From the NCBI GenBank assembly GCA_046351395.1, contig JAXLYP010000017.1, positions 124,001 through 188,000 of the forward strand: a DNA stretch of 64,000 nucleotides, given 5' to 3'. Numbering within the stretch: position 1 is the stretch's first letter; the number at the start of each line of letters is the position of its first letter. The notes beneath the pieces are model-generated. The model did no database searches and was not told the origin of the DNA. It was given only the letters and a program-made list of their open reading frames with translations. Source of the stretch: CAYYKK01 sp046351395. GTDB taxonomy: Bacteria > Myxococcota_A > Polyangia > Polyangiales > Polyangiaceae. This document shows, piece by piece, positions 38,397 to 46,301 of the stretch. Both the position numbers and the translations under genes were made by a program.

Positions 38397-38700
38397 AAGC
38401 AACTCGCATCTTGATCCCTTCTCGACCCAATGGTGCGCCACCTTGACGACGCCGAGACGGGCGAGATCGCAGAACCCCGTCCTCTCCCGAGGCCCCGCCG
38501 AAGGGCGCTAGCTAGGGAAACCATGGTTCGATTGCGCGTCTGCATCGCCGCCGCCCTTTTCTGGGGGGCTGACCTGGGGCCGCAATTGCTCGGGGAAAAA
38601 GAGGGCTCGATATGCTGCGCGCGGCCCTCCACCTCGTGTGAGAGCCGCGGTCGCGCCGCGGCTCGGAGCCTCGGCAGAAGGGCGCGCCTCGGGCGCGTCG
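38397..38700 (+). pseudogene. Deletion scar of a second kdpFAB set
   Basis: A 304-bp stretch without an intact gene, but with a readable history. 38401-38470 resembles the kdpF-operon leader (same hexamer pair and TTGACG). ~38520-38600 resembles the 26-aa microprotein gene (GCATCGCCGCCGCC..., GCTGACCTGGGGCC), now out of frame. 38612-38641 is the last nine codons and stop of kdpB (MLRAALHLV). After that comes the kdpB-kdpC spacer. kdpF, kdpA and nearly all of kdpB are missing between the microprotein remnant and the kdpB tail. This shows that copy 2 was once a complete operon. Confidence 0.75.
38409..38448 (+). promoter_or_regulatory. Candidate KdpE operator of the kdpC2-kdpD2 unit
   Basis: TCTTGA at 38409-38414 and TCTCGA at 38420-38425 (11 bp apart), then TTGACG at 38443-38448, 23 bp after the second hexamer. 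Both distances are identical to those before kdpF at 29333. Surrounding bases have diverged, so retention of these elements suggests selection. If active, it drives kdpC2 and the only intact kdpD. Confidence 0.55.
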
Positions 38701-39351
38701 GTGAATCCCACAAGGACACTCCGCCCCGCGCTCGTGCTCCTCGCGATCTTCACGATGGTCTGCGGCCTCCTCTATCCTCTCGCCGTGACGAGCGCCGCGA
38801 ACGTGTTTGCGAAGCAGCGCCAAGGCAGCCTCGTGGTCGCGGCGAACGGGCAGATCGTCGGATCGAAGCTCGTCGGCCAGTCGTTCACGAAACCCGGTCA
38901 TTTCTGGGGCCGCCCATCGGCGACGAGCCCCGCGCCCTACGACGCAGGCAGCTCGAGCGGCTCGAACCTCGGCCCGTCCAACCCCGCGCTCCGCGACGCG
39001 ATCCGAGAGCGCGTGCAGGCGCTGAAGGCCGCCGATCCGGAGCAGGCGGGTGAGGTCCCGGTCGATCTCGTGAGTGCGTCCGGGAGCGGCCTCGATCCGG
39101 ACATCAGCCCGGCTGCGGCCTACTACCAGGTGCACCGGGTCGCGATCGCGCGCGGCCTCGACGAGTCGAAGGTGCGCGCGCTCGTCGACGCGAATGTCGA
39201 GGGCCGGTTCCTCGGGATCTTCGGCGAGCCGCACGTCAGCGCGCTGCTCTTGAACCAGGCGCTCGATGCGCTCGCCGGCGGAGCGTCCGCGGTCGTCCTC
39301 GAAGGGGCGGCGAGCGCGCGGCACGAGACGTCCGCGAGCGCGGCCGAGTAG
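38701..39351 (+). CDS. kdpC: KdpC (copy 2)
   Basis: 216 aa, intact. The ATG used by copy 1 is replaced here (CCCATGAAG became CCCACAAGG), so the likely start is the GTG nine bases upstream (V-N-P-T-R-T-L-R-P); a longer frame from 38638 overlaps the kdpB remnant. Motifs are as in copy 1: the N-terminal helix, FWGRPSATSP, SSGSNLGPSN and LDPDISPAAAYYQV. It has no kdpA or kdpB partner beside it, so it could only serve the pump encoded 5-9 kb upstream. The tail (SARHETSASAAE) is similar to copy 1. Confidence 0.85.
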   Translation: MNPTRTLRPALVLLAIFTMVCGLLYPLAVTSAANVFAKQRQGSLVVAANGQIVGSKLVGQSFTKPGHFWGRPSATSPAPYDAGSSSGSNLGPSNPALRDAIRERVQALKAADPEQAGEVPVDLVSASGSGLDPDISPAAAYYQVHRVAIARGLDESKVRALVDANVEGRFLGIFGEPHVSALLLNQALDALAGGASAVVLEGAASARHETSASAAE

Positions 39352-39356
39352 TCGTG

Positions 39357-42098
39357 ATGGACGGCCGCCCCGATCCCGAGGAGCTCCTCGACCGCGTGAA
39401 GGCGGACGAGGCGCGCGTCGGACAGGGCGCGCTCAAGATCTTCTTCGGCGCGGCGCCCGGCGTCGGCAAGACGTTCGCGATGCTGGAGTCGGCCCGCCGC
39501 CTCGAGAAGGAGGGGGTGGACGTCGTGGTCGGCTGCGTGGAGACGCACGGTCGAGCCGAGACGGCGGCGCTCGTCGAGGGCCTGGAGGCGCTGCCGATGC
39601 GCTCTGTGGAGTACCGCGGCGCGACGCTCCGCGAGTTCGATCTCGACGGCGCGTTGAAGCGCAAGCCGGGCATCCTGCTGCTCGACGAGCTCGCGCACAC
39701 GAACGCGCCGGGGAGCCTGCACAAGAAGCGCTGGCAGGACGTCATGGATCTGCTCGACGCGGGGATCGACGTCCACACGACGCTCAACGTGCAGCACGTC
39801 GAGAGCCTGAACGACGTCGTCCGAGAGGTGACGCAGGTTCGGGTGCGCGAGACCGTGCCGGACCGAGTGCTCGAGCGCGCGGACGAGATCGAGCTCGTCG
39901 ATCTTCCGCCGGACGATCTCCTGCAGCGGCTGTCCGACGGGAAGGTCTACCTCGCCGAGCAGGCCGCGCGCGCCAAGGAGCGCTTCTTTCGCCGGGGCAA
40001 CCTCCTCGCGCTCCGCGAGCTCGCGCTCCGGCAGACCGCGCAGCACGTCGACAGTGACGTGCGCGAGTACCGCAAGGAGCACGCGATCGCGACGACGTGG
40101 GCGTCGGGCGAGCGGATCCTCGTCGCGGTCGGCCCATCACCGGCGTCGGCGGCGCTGGTCCGCGCCGCGCGCCGTATGGCGGATCGGCTCCGCGCGCCCT
40201 GGATCGCCGCCTCCGTCGAGTCGACCACGGCCGCGATGACCCCTCGGGCGCGTGCGCGGCTCGACGCGAACCTCGGGCTCGCCGCGGATCTCGGCGCCGC
40301 CGTGCTCCGGCTCACGAGCGACGACATCCCTCGCGCCCTGATCGACTGCGCCGCGAAGCAGAACGTCACGCGCATCGTGATCGGGAAGCCGACCCACTCG
40401 CGGCTCCGCGACTTCGTGCGGGGATCGCTGCTCGACGCGGTCGTGCGGGGCAGCGGGAACGTCGACGTGCTGGTCACTTCGGGGACCGACGACGAGACCC
40501 GGCCGACGGAGGAGCCACGGGCGCGGCCGGACCCGCCCAAACCTCTGGCGCTCGCGCCCTACGCGCTCGCGACGCTCGGGATCCTCGCCGTGACGGGGCT
40601 CGGCGTGTCGATCCGCGCTCGGCTCGACCTCGCGGACGTCGTCATGCTGTACCTCCTCGCGATCGGCGCGGTCGCGATGCGGTTCGGTCGGTGGCCGAGC
40701 GTCTTCACGGCGGCGCTCGCGGTGGGCGCGCTCGACTTCTTCTTCGTGCCCCCGCTCTACGAGCTCGTCGTCACCGACGCTCGTCACGTCTTCACGTTCG
40801 CGATGATGTTCGTGGTCGGCGTGCTCCTCAGCGGCCTGATGCTGCGGATCCGAAGGCAGGAGCGGGCCGCTTGGCTGCGCGCCGAGCGCACCGCGATGCT
40901 CTACGCCCTGACGCGGGCCATCGCCGGCGCGTCGAGCGCGGAGGAGATCGCTCGGGTCGTCCGCCGCCACGTGGAGACGACCCTCGAGTGCGACGCCGCC
41001 GTGTGGCTCTCGGGCGGAGCGCCCGAGTCGATCGCTCCCGGGACGGCCGATCGGTCGCGCCTCGTGCGCGTCGACGCGGACAGAGCGGTCGAAGCGCAGG
41101 ACGAGACGGTCGCCTCCTGGGTGCTCGAGCATGGGCGGGTCGCGGGGCTCGGCACCGATACGCTCGCGGGCGCGAAGGTGTTCGCTGCGCCCATGGCGTC
41201 GGCGACGGCGACCTGGGGCGTCATCGCCTTGCGGCCGCGTGGGGACGACGCGCGAATCGACCGCGAGCAGCGAGACCTGCTCGACGCGCTGCTGCGCCAG
41301 GCGGGCCTCGCGATCGAGCGCACGCGCCTCGCCGAGGAGGCGCGCGTCGCCGCGCTCCGCGCGAAGACGGAGGAGCTCCGAGCGTCCCTCCTCTCGGCGG
41401 TGTCCCACGATCTTCGCACGCCGCTCGCGGCGATCACGGGCGCCGCGACTTCGCTGCTGGACGCGTCCGAGCGCCTCGACGAGCCGCAGCGCGTGGAGCT
41501 CCTGACGGCGATCTGCGACGAGGCGGATCACCTCGAGCGGCTCCTCACGAACCTGCTCGACATGACGCGGATCGACTCGGGAGGCGTCGCCGTGAAGCGC
41601 GAGTGGGTCCCGATCGAAGAGGTCGTCGGCTCGGCGCTCGCGCGCGTGGAGAAGAGCCTCGCGGGGCGTCCGCTCGAGATCCACCTCCCCGCCGATCTGC
41701 CGCTCGTCGCGGTCGATCCCGTCGTGTTCGGCCAGGTCTTCGTGAACCTCCTCGAGAACGCCGCGAAGTACACGCCCGATGGATCACCCATCGAGGTCGG
41801 TGCGCGCCGAGCGGACGGCGCCATCGAGATCGACGTGGCCGATCATGGGCCCGGGATCCCCGAGGCCGCCCAGAAGCGCGTGTTCGAGAAGTTCTACCGA
41901 GGGGTTGGAGAGCGACCGGGCGGCGTGGGGCTGGGCCTCGCGATCTGTCGCGGGATCGTCGAGGCGCACGGCGGCGCCATCGCGGTCACGAACCGGCCCG
42001 GGGGTGGCGCGCTCTTCCGGATCTCGCTGCCGCTCGTCGAGTCTCCCCCCGTGCCCTCCGAGCCCCCACCGCCGGGCGATGCGGAGGCCGCGCGATGA
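39357..42098 (+). CDS. kdpD: KdpD (copy 2), intact potassium/turgor sensor histidine kinase
   Basis: 913 aa, normal length. N-terminal KdpD domain with Walker A GAAPGVGKT (Lys38) and Walker B ILLLDELAHTN; a universal-stress-protein-like domain (~250-370, RILVAVGPSPASAALV); four transmembrane helices (~395-500); a GAF domain; HisKA with phospho-acceptor His684 (SHDLRTPLAAITG); and HATPase_c with NLLENAAKY, DHGPGIP and GVGLGLAICRGIVEAHGG. It phosphorylates or dephosphorylates KdpE according to potassium and osmotic state. The start ATG is 6 bp after the kdpC2 stop. Since kdpD copy 1 is broken as written, this is the only apparent sensor for KdpE, which is encoded ~11 kb upstream. Confidence 0.94.
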   Translation: MDGRPDPEELLDRVKADEARVGQGALKIFFGAAPGVGKTFAMLESARRLEKEGVDVVVGCVETHGRAETAALVEGLEALPMRSVEYRGATLREFDLDGALKRKPGILLLDELAHTNAPGSLHKKRWQDVMDLLDAGIDVHTTLNVQHVESLNDVVREVTQVRVRETVPDRVLERADEIELVDLPPDDLLQRLSDGKVYLAEQAARAKERFFRRGNLLALRELALRQTAQHVDSDVREYRKEHAIATTWASGERILVAVGPSPASAALVRAARRMADRLRAPWIAASVESTTAAMTPRARARLDANLGLAADLGAAVLRLTSDDIPRALIDCAAKQNVTRIVIGKPTHSRLRDFVRGSLLDAVVRGSGNVDVLVTSGTDDETRPTEEPRARPDPPKPLALAPYALATLGILAVTGLGVSIRARLDLADVVMLYLLAIGAVAMRFGRWPSVFTAALAVGALDFFFVPPLYELVVTDARHVFTFAMMFVVGVLLSGLMLRIRRQERAAWLRAERTAMLYALTRAIAGASSAEEIARVVRRHVETTLECDAAVWLSGGAPESIAPGTADRSRLVRVDADRAVEAQDETVASWVLEHGRVAGLGTDTLAGAKVFAAPMASATATWGVIALRPRGDDARIDREQRDLLDALLRQAGLAIERTRLAEEARVAALRAKTEELRASLLSAVSHDLRTPLAAITGAATSLLDASERLDEPQRVELLTAICDEADHLERLLTNLLDMTRIDSGGVAVKREWVPIEEVVGSALARVEKSLAGRPLEIHLPADLPLVAVDPVVFGQVFVNLLENAAKYTPDGSPIEVGARRADGAIEIDVADHGPGIPEAAQKRVFEKFYRGVGERPGGVGLGLAICRGIVEAHGGAIAVTNRPGGGALFRISLPLVESPPVPSEPPPPGDAEAAR

Positions 42099-42102
42099 CC
42101 GA

Positions 42103-42121
42103 GGGGCGCGAGTGGCGCCCC
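42103..42121 (+). terminator. Hairpin after kdpD2, possible terminator
   Basis: Perfect 7-bp stem GGGGCGC / GCGCCCC with a GAGTG loop, starting 5 bp after the kdpD stop. No T-run follows, so it is either a weak or factor-assisted terminator, or chance in GC-rich DNA. Its position at the end of the kdp region favours termination. Confidence 0.4.
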
Positions 42122-42177
42122 CGCGAAGGGCGCTCGAGGTTGCAGACGAGCGTCGGACGATCTGCGAGCCTCGCGTC

Positions 42178-42702
42178 ATGCGACTCCAACTCCTCAAGCT
42201 CGCGGCCAAGCGGCCGCTCGTCGCGCTCTTCGGAGCGCTCCTCCTCGTAGGTGCCGCGGTCGCGGCGCCGATCGCGCTGGTCGCGTCGAGCGGCGGTTCG
42301 GAGGCGAGCGCGGCGAACCCGCGGTCCCTGATCGGCCGCCTGTGGCTCGATCGCTACCCGGGCAAGCCGCGCGACGAGGTCGATCTGATCCTCTTCTTCG
42401 GCAGCGGGTTCGGCGTCTACGAGCACGGGTCGCGCTACAAGGCGTCGATGGAATTCTTCGAGTTCGAGCGGCAAGGGGGCGCCGTCGAGGTGCACTTCTT
42501 CCAGGACGACTCGCGCATGAAGACGAAGTTCGAGATCTCCGCGTGCTCGGACGATCGGAACTTCGACCTTTGCCTCGACTTCAAGAACTCCCCGCGCGGT
42601 CCCAAGCGCTACTACTCGTGGGGACGCGACGGTGACGACGCCGCGCACGTCCCCTGGGCGGAGGATTGGAAGCGAGGCGCCGAGGCGCGCGTGACGCGGT
42701 GA
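42178..42702 (+). CDS. Hypothetical membrane-anchored protein
   Basis: 174 aa. An N-terminal signal-anchor helix (~12-36, PLVALFGALLLVGAAVAAPIAL) is followed by a small beta-rich domain beginning LIGRLWLDRYP, with two cysteines (ACSDDRNFDLCL). The 'W-LDRYPGKPRDEVDLILFF' start and overall size resemble small myxobacterial lipocalin-like or DUF proteins, but I cannot name the family. It lies between the kdp region and the hydratase. Confidence 0.6.
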   Translation: MRLQLLKLAAKRPLVALFGALLLVGAAVAAPIALVASSGGSEASAANPRSLIGRLWLDRYPGKPRDEVDLILFFGSGFGVYEHGSRYKASMEFFEFERQGGAVEVHFFQDDSRMKTKFEISACSDDRNFDLCLDFKNSPRGPKRYYSWGRDGDDAAHVPWAEDWKRGAEARVTR

Positions 42703-42742
42703 CCGGCTTGACGCGCCTCGCGCGGAGGGCGACGTCAGCCGC

Positions 42743-43525
42743 ATGACGGATCGAGTCAGCATCGAGCAGCGCGGCCACGTCCTCCTCATCGGGATCCAGC
42801 GCCCAGAGAAGCGCAACGCGTTCGACCTCGCGATGATCGACGCCCTGGGCGCCGCGTACCAGCGCCTCGGGGACGACCCCACGATCCGCGCCGGCGTCGT
42901 CTTCGCGCACGGCGCCCACTTCTCCGCGGGCCTCGAGCTCACGGAGGTGGGGCCGGCGGTCCTCGAGCACGGCCCGAAGGCGCTCGGCGGCGCGCACGCG
43001 TACGATCCGTTCGCGATGTGGGGCCCGCGCGTCCCGAAGCCCGTCGTGATCGCGCTCCAGGGCATCGCGTTCACGCTGTCGATCGAGCTCGCGCTCGCGA
43101 GCGACATCGTCGTCGCGGCGACGGACGTCCGCTTCCGCCAGCTCGGCTGAGGTCGGTCGCGGTATCGTGCCGTTCGGCGGCGCCACGATGCGCGCCCCTC
43201 GGCACCTCGGCGAAGGAACGCGATGCGCTTCCTCCTCACCGGCGAGGAGTTCGGCGCGGAGGTCGCGCTGCGCATCGGCCTCGTGCAGGAGGTCGTCCCC
43301 GTCGGTCAGCAGGTCGAGCGGGCCGCCGAGATCGCCGCGCTCATCGCCAAGCAATCCCCGACCGCGGTGCGCACCACGCTCGAGAACGCGCGCCTCGAAA
43401 TGTCCGAGGGCACGGACAGCGCGCGCGCTCACCTCCTCGACACGCTGCCCAAGATCATGTCGAGCGAGGACGCGCGCGAGGGTGTGCAGAGCTTCATCGA
43501 GCGCCGCGAAGCCGTGTTCAAGTGA
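42743..43525 (+). pseudogene. Enoyl-CoA hydratase/isomerase-family gene with two compensating indels
   Basis: Crotonase fold: RPEKRNAFDLAMIDAL, the oxyanion-hole segment AHGAHFSAGLEL and the region ALQGIAFTLSIELALASDIV are intact. The frame is then interrupted at a TGA (43148-43150). One extra base near 43144 and one missing base near 43215 would restore a continuous protein through VGRGIVPFGGATMRAPRHLG to MRFLLTGEEFGAEVALRIGLV and the end at 43525. The two outer pieces are in the same frame. The catalytic Glu positions cannot be confirmed. It is probably a ~260-aa CoA-ester hydratase or isomerase; consensus error is likely. Confidence 0.75.
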
Positions 43526-43532
43526 GCGGCGC

Positions 43533-44372
43533 TCAGCGGTGGTAGTTGTGGGGCTGGTTCGGGTTCTGCGGCCCCGGCCCGACGACGCCGCCGCCGGTGG
43601 GGTTGGTCGGGTAGCGCGGCTTCTCGGGCTTGTACTCGTGTGAGAGCGCGTCCCGCGCGTACAAGTAGCCGGACTCGATCGTGTACGAGAACTCCCCGCT
43701 GTTGAACATCAGCCGGCCGGTGAACTTGCCCTGGATGTCGGTGGGGTTGTTCCCCGGATAGAGGTCGAGCTCGCAGGAGCCCCCGGGGTTCGCGGCTTGC
43801 GCCGTCTCGGGATCGCTGAGGGGCTTGTCCGACTCACCGAGCAGGAGATCGAAATCCGGGCACTCGTAGTGCCCAGGCCGGAGCTTCGGGATGCGGATGT
43901 AGAGGTCCTCGTTGTTGCGCGAGAGGATCGCCAAGTAGAACGCGCCGTCCGCGAACGAGTCGAAGTTCGTCGACGTCTTGAAGATGTACGAGGTGCGGGT
44001 GCCCGTCGTCTGGTTCTCGATGCGGAGCGCGGTCGCCACGCCGCCGGACGTGTCCGGCATCACGGTCTTGATCTGATCGACGTACCCCGCGAACGTCGAC
44101 GGGTCCTCGGGCGGATCGGGCTGGGTGGTCGGAGGCGGAGCGTTCGTGTCGCTCGTGGGCTGGATGTCGTCCGCCTTCCCCCGGTCCTCGATCGGCGGGG
44201 CTGGTTCGGCCGGCGCGGTCGACGTCTGCGCGGGGATGAGGGACCTCCAATCCGGCACCGTCCCGACGAACTCCTGCTTCACCGGCTTGCTCGCGCACCC
44301 CGACGCGGCGAGGGCGAGACCCGCCGAGAACCCCGCGATCCCACGGGACCAACCGAACCTACGAATGAGCAT
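43533..44372 (-). CDS. Lipoprotein of unknown function
   Basis: 279 aa. Signal peptide with lipobox ASGC (Cys ~26), a Pro/Thr/Asp-rich linker (~55-95, PTSDTNAPPPTTQPDPPED), then a beta-rich domain with strands such as GTRTSYIFKTSTNFDSF and FYLAILSRNNEDLYIRIP, and a Pro/Asn/Gly C-terminus. One cysteine pair (YECPDF, GSCELD) may form a disulfide. The start at 44372 gives the signal peptide; an upstream in-frame GTG/ATG is less likely. Divergent from the MFS gene. Confidence 0.72.
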   Translation of the reverse strand: MLIRRFGWSRGIAGFSAGLALAASGCASKPVKQEFVGTVPDWRSLIPAQTSTAPAEPAPPIEDRGKADDIQPTSDTNAPPPTTQPDPPEDPSTFAGYVDQIKTVMPDTSGGVATALRIENQTTGTRTSYIFKTSTNFDSFADGAFYLAILSRNNEDLYIRIPKLRPGHYECPDFDLLLGESDKPLSDPETAQAANPGGSCELDLYPGNNPTDIQGKFTGRLMFNSGEFSYTIESGYLYARDALSHEYKPEKPRYPTNPTGGGVVGPGPQNPNQPHNYHR

Positions 44373-44476
44373 GGGGCCGTCTCCGAGCGTTGCTCCCACT
44401 TTGACGTGCCTCGCATCGGAATCCAACAACGATTCCTTCGCGTGACGGGAGCCCTCGAATACGCTGCCGTTCCTCG

Positions 44477-45868
44477 ATGCCGTCGTACTCGTCGCTCCCG
44501 AAATGGGCCCAAGAGCTGATCCCCATCCTCGTCCTGCTCGGGGTCATCGCGTTCGTCCTCCGGCGGCTCCCCAAGGTGGAGGTTGGCCACACGAAGGGAT
44601 TCCTCCGGAGGCGGCTCTGGAACTGGCTCCCCGCGGGGCTCACGTACGCGTTCCTCTACATGGGCCGGTACAACCTCACCGCGTTCAAGAACGCCGCCCA
44701 CCTGACGAACGACGCGTACGGCACGATCGATTTCTGGGGAGCCATCGTCTACGGCTTCGCGTTCGTCATCAACGGTCCGCTCGCGGACAAGATCGGCGGC
44801 CGCAAGACGCTGCTCATCGCGGCGGTGGGCTCGGCCGCGATGAACGTGGTCCTCGGCGTATTGGCGCTGAAGCCGTTCGAGCCGTCGAGCGTGGCGTCGT
44901 TCTCGATCGCCTATGCGGCGAACATGTACTTCCAGAGCTTCGGCGCCGTCAGCATCGTGAAGGTCAACGCCGCATGGTTCCACATCCGGGAGCGCGGCAC
45001 GTTCGGCGGGATCTTCGGCATCCTGATCTCGCTCGGCGTGTACTTCGCGTACGACTGGGGCCCGAAGATCGCCGACGCATTCCCGGGGCAGCCGCAGTGG
45101 GTGTTCTTCATCCCGCCGATCGCGCTGCTCGTCCTCGCTGCGGTCGACTTCGCGCTGGTGCGCGACACGCCGGGAGAGGCGGGGCAGCGCGACTTCGACC
45201 CCGGGGACGCGACGGTCGAGGGAGAGAAGCTCTCCGTGCTCCAGGTCGCGCGGCGGATGCTCACGAGCAAGGTGATTCTGATCATCGCCGTGATCGAGTT
45301 CTGCTCCGGCTACCTCCGCAACGCGGTGATGAAGTGGGGGCCGGTGTTCGCGAAGGAGACCGGCGTGAAGAAGGATCAGTTCGTCCACGCGAACTGGGGG
45401 ATGATGAACTGCATCGCCGGGATTCTGGGCGGCATGTTCGCGGGCGTGATCAGCGATCACGTGTTCGGATCCCGGCGCGGCCCCGTCTCGAGCATCCTCT
45501 ACCTGGGCATGCTCGGGGGCGCGGTGGGCATGTGCTACACGCTCACGAACGGCGGGCTCGGCTGGGCGTTGATCTTCGCGTCACTCTGCGTGATCGGCGT
45601 CCACGGCATGCTTTCCGGCACCGCGAGCATGGACTTCGGCGGCAAGAAGAACGTCGGCGTGGCGGTCGGCATCATCGACGGCTTCGTCTACCTGGGCACG
45701 GCCGTGCAGGCGCTCGTCTTGAAGGAGCTCGTGCCGTCCGGAGATGCCCAAAAGGATCCGACGAACTGGTGGAAGTGGCCGATCGCGATGGTGCCGCTCA
45801 TGTTCGTCGGCCTGCTCCTCGCGCTGCGCTTGTGGGACGCCCGCGCGACGCGTGGCGGCGCGCATTGA
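44477..45868 (+). CDS. MFS transporter, organophosphate:phosphate antiporter-like (GlpT/UhpC type)
   Basis: 463 aa, twelve predicted transmembrane helices. The N-terminal helix (LIPILVLLGVIAFVLRRL) is extra; then come the OPA-family features YAFLYMGRYNLTAFKNA (helix 1, with the conserved Arg), GPLADKIGGRKTLLIAA (the MFS GxxxDxxGxR loop) and NAAWFHIRERGTFGGIFGIL (the R-E-R-G-T motif of GlpT, UhpT and UhpC). The second half starts after a cytoplasmic loop at ~235. It probably exchanges phosphorylated sugars or glycerol phosphate for phosphate, or acts as a sensor like UhpC. The substrate is not defined. Confidence 0.85.
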   Translation: MPSYSSLPKWAQELIPILVLLGVIAFVLRRLPKVEVGHTKGFLRRRLWNWLPAGLTYAFLYMGRYNLTAFKNAAHLTNDAYGTIDFWGAIVYGFAFVINGPLADKIGGRKTLLIAAVGSAAMNVVLGVLALKPFEPSSVASFSIAYAANMYFQSFGAVSIVKVNAAWFHIRERGTFGGIFGILISLGVYFAYDWGPKIADAFPGQPQWVFFIPPIALLVLAAVDFALVRDTPGEAGQRDFDPGDATVEGEKLSVLQVARRMLTSKVILIIAVIEFCSGYLRNAVMKWGPVFAKETGVKKDQFVHANWGMMNCIAGILGGMFAGVISDHVFGSRRGPVSSILYLGMLGGAVGMCYTLTNGGLGWALIFASLCVIGVHGMLSGTASMDFGGKKNVGVAVGIIDGFVYLGTAVQALVLKELVPSGDAQKDPTNWWKWPIAMVPLMFVGLLLALRLWDARATRGGAH

Positions 45869-45874
45869 CGGTCG

Positions 45875-46300
45875 TCAGTCGTTCGGCGCCCCGTTCGAGA
45901 TCCACAGACGGACGCCCTCGAGCTCGTCTGCGGTGAGGCTCGGCCGGTCTTCTCCGAGCGGCATGACCCCGCCGCAGGGGGCCTCCTTTCCGTGGAGCTT
46001 CGCGAAGCTCATCATGTAGAAGAGGCTCTGTTCGGGGTCCCCGGCGACGACTCGCTTCATCGGGCTCGTGGCGCACTCGTCGCTCGCTGCTGCCGCGCCG
46101 ACGAGCGCCTCGTACGGCGTGAACTCGAGGTCGAGCCGACCCGCTGCGTCCACGCCGCCCGAGTGGCACGCGAAGGTGCAGTTGGGCTTGAGGATGGTCT
46201 CGTTGATCTGGGTGAACGTCGGCGCCTTCTCGGCCACGTCGCACCCGGCGAGCGCGAACGCTAGGGCCGCCGCGCCGGCCGCGAAGAGGCGCTCGCGCAC
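45875..46300 (-). CDS. Lipoprotein with a c-type haem-binding motif
   Basis: 141 aa. Signal peptide with lipobox LAGC, then one CxxCH motif (CTFACHSGG), the hallmark of covalent c-type haem, and later cysteines (ECATS, PCGGVMP). The end (LTADELEGVRLWISNGAP) is the pattern found in myxobacterial 'cytochrome-c-like' or planctomycete-type PSCyt1 domains, where a methionine (here VMP) may be the distal ligand. The GTG at 46300 directly follows the upstream gene's stop and is preferred to a start 27 bp earlier inside that gene. It probably forms an operon with the upstream lipoprotein gene. Confidence 0.78.
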   Translation of the reverse strand: MRERLFAAGAAALAFALAGCDVAEKAPTFTQINETILKPNCTFACHSGGVDAAGRLDLEFTPYEALVGAAAASDECATSPMKRVVAGDPEQSLFYMMSFAKLHGKEAPCGGVMPLGEDRPSLTADELEGVRLWISNGAPND

Positions 46301-46301
46301 G

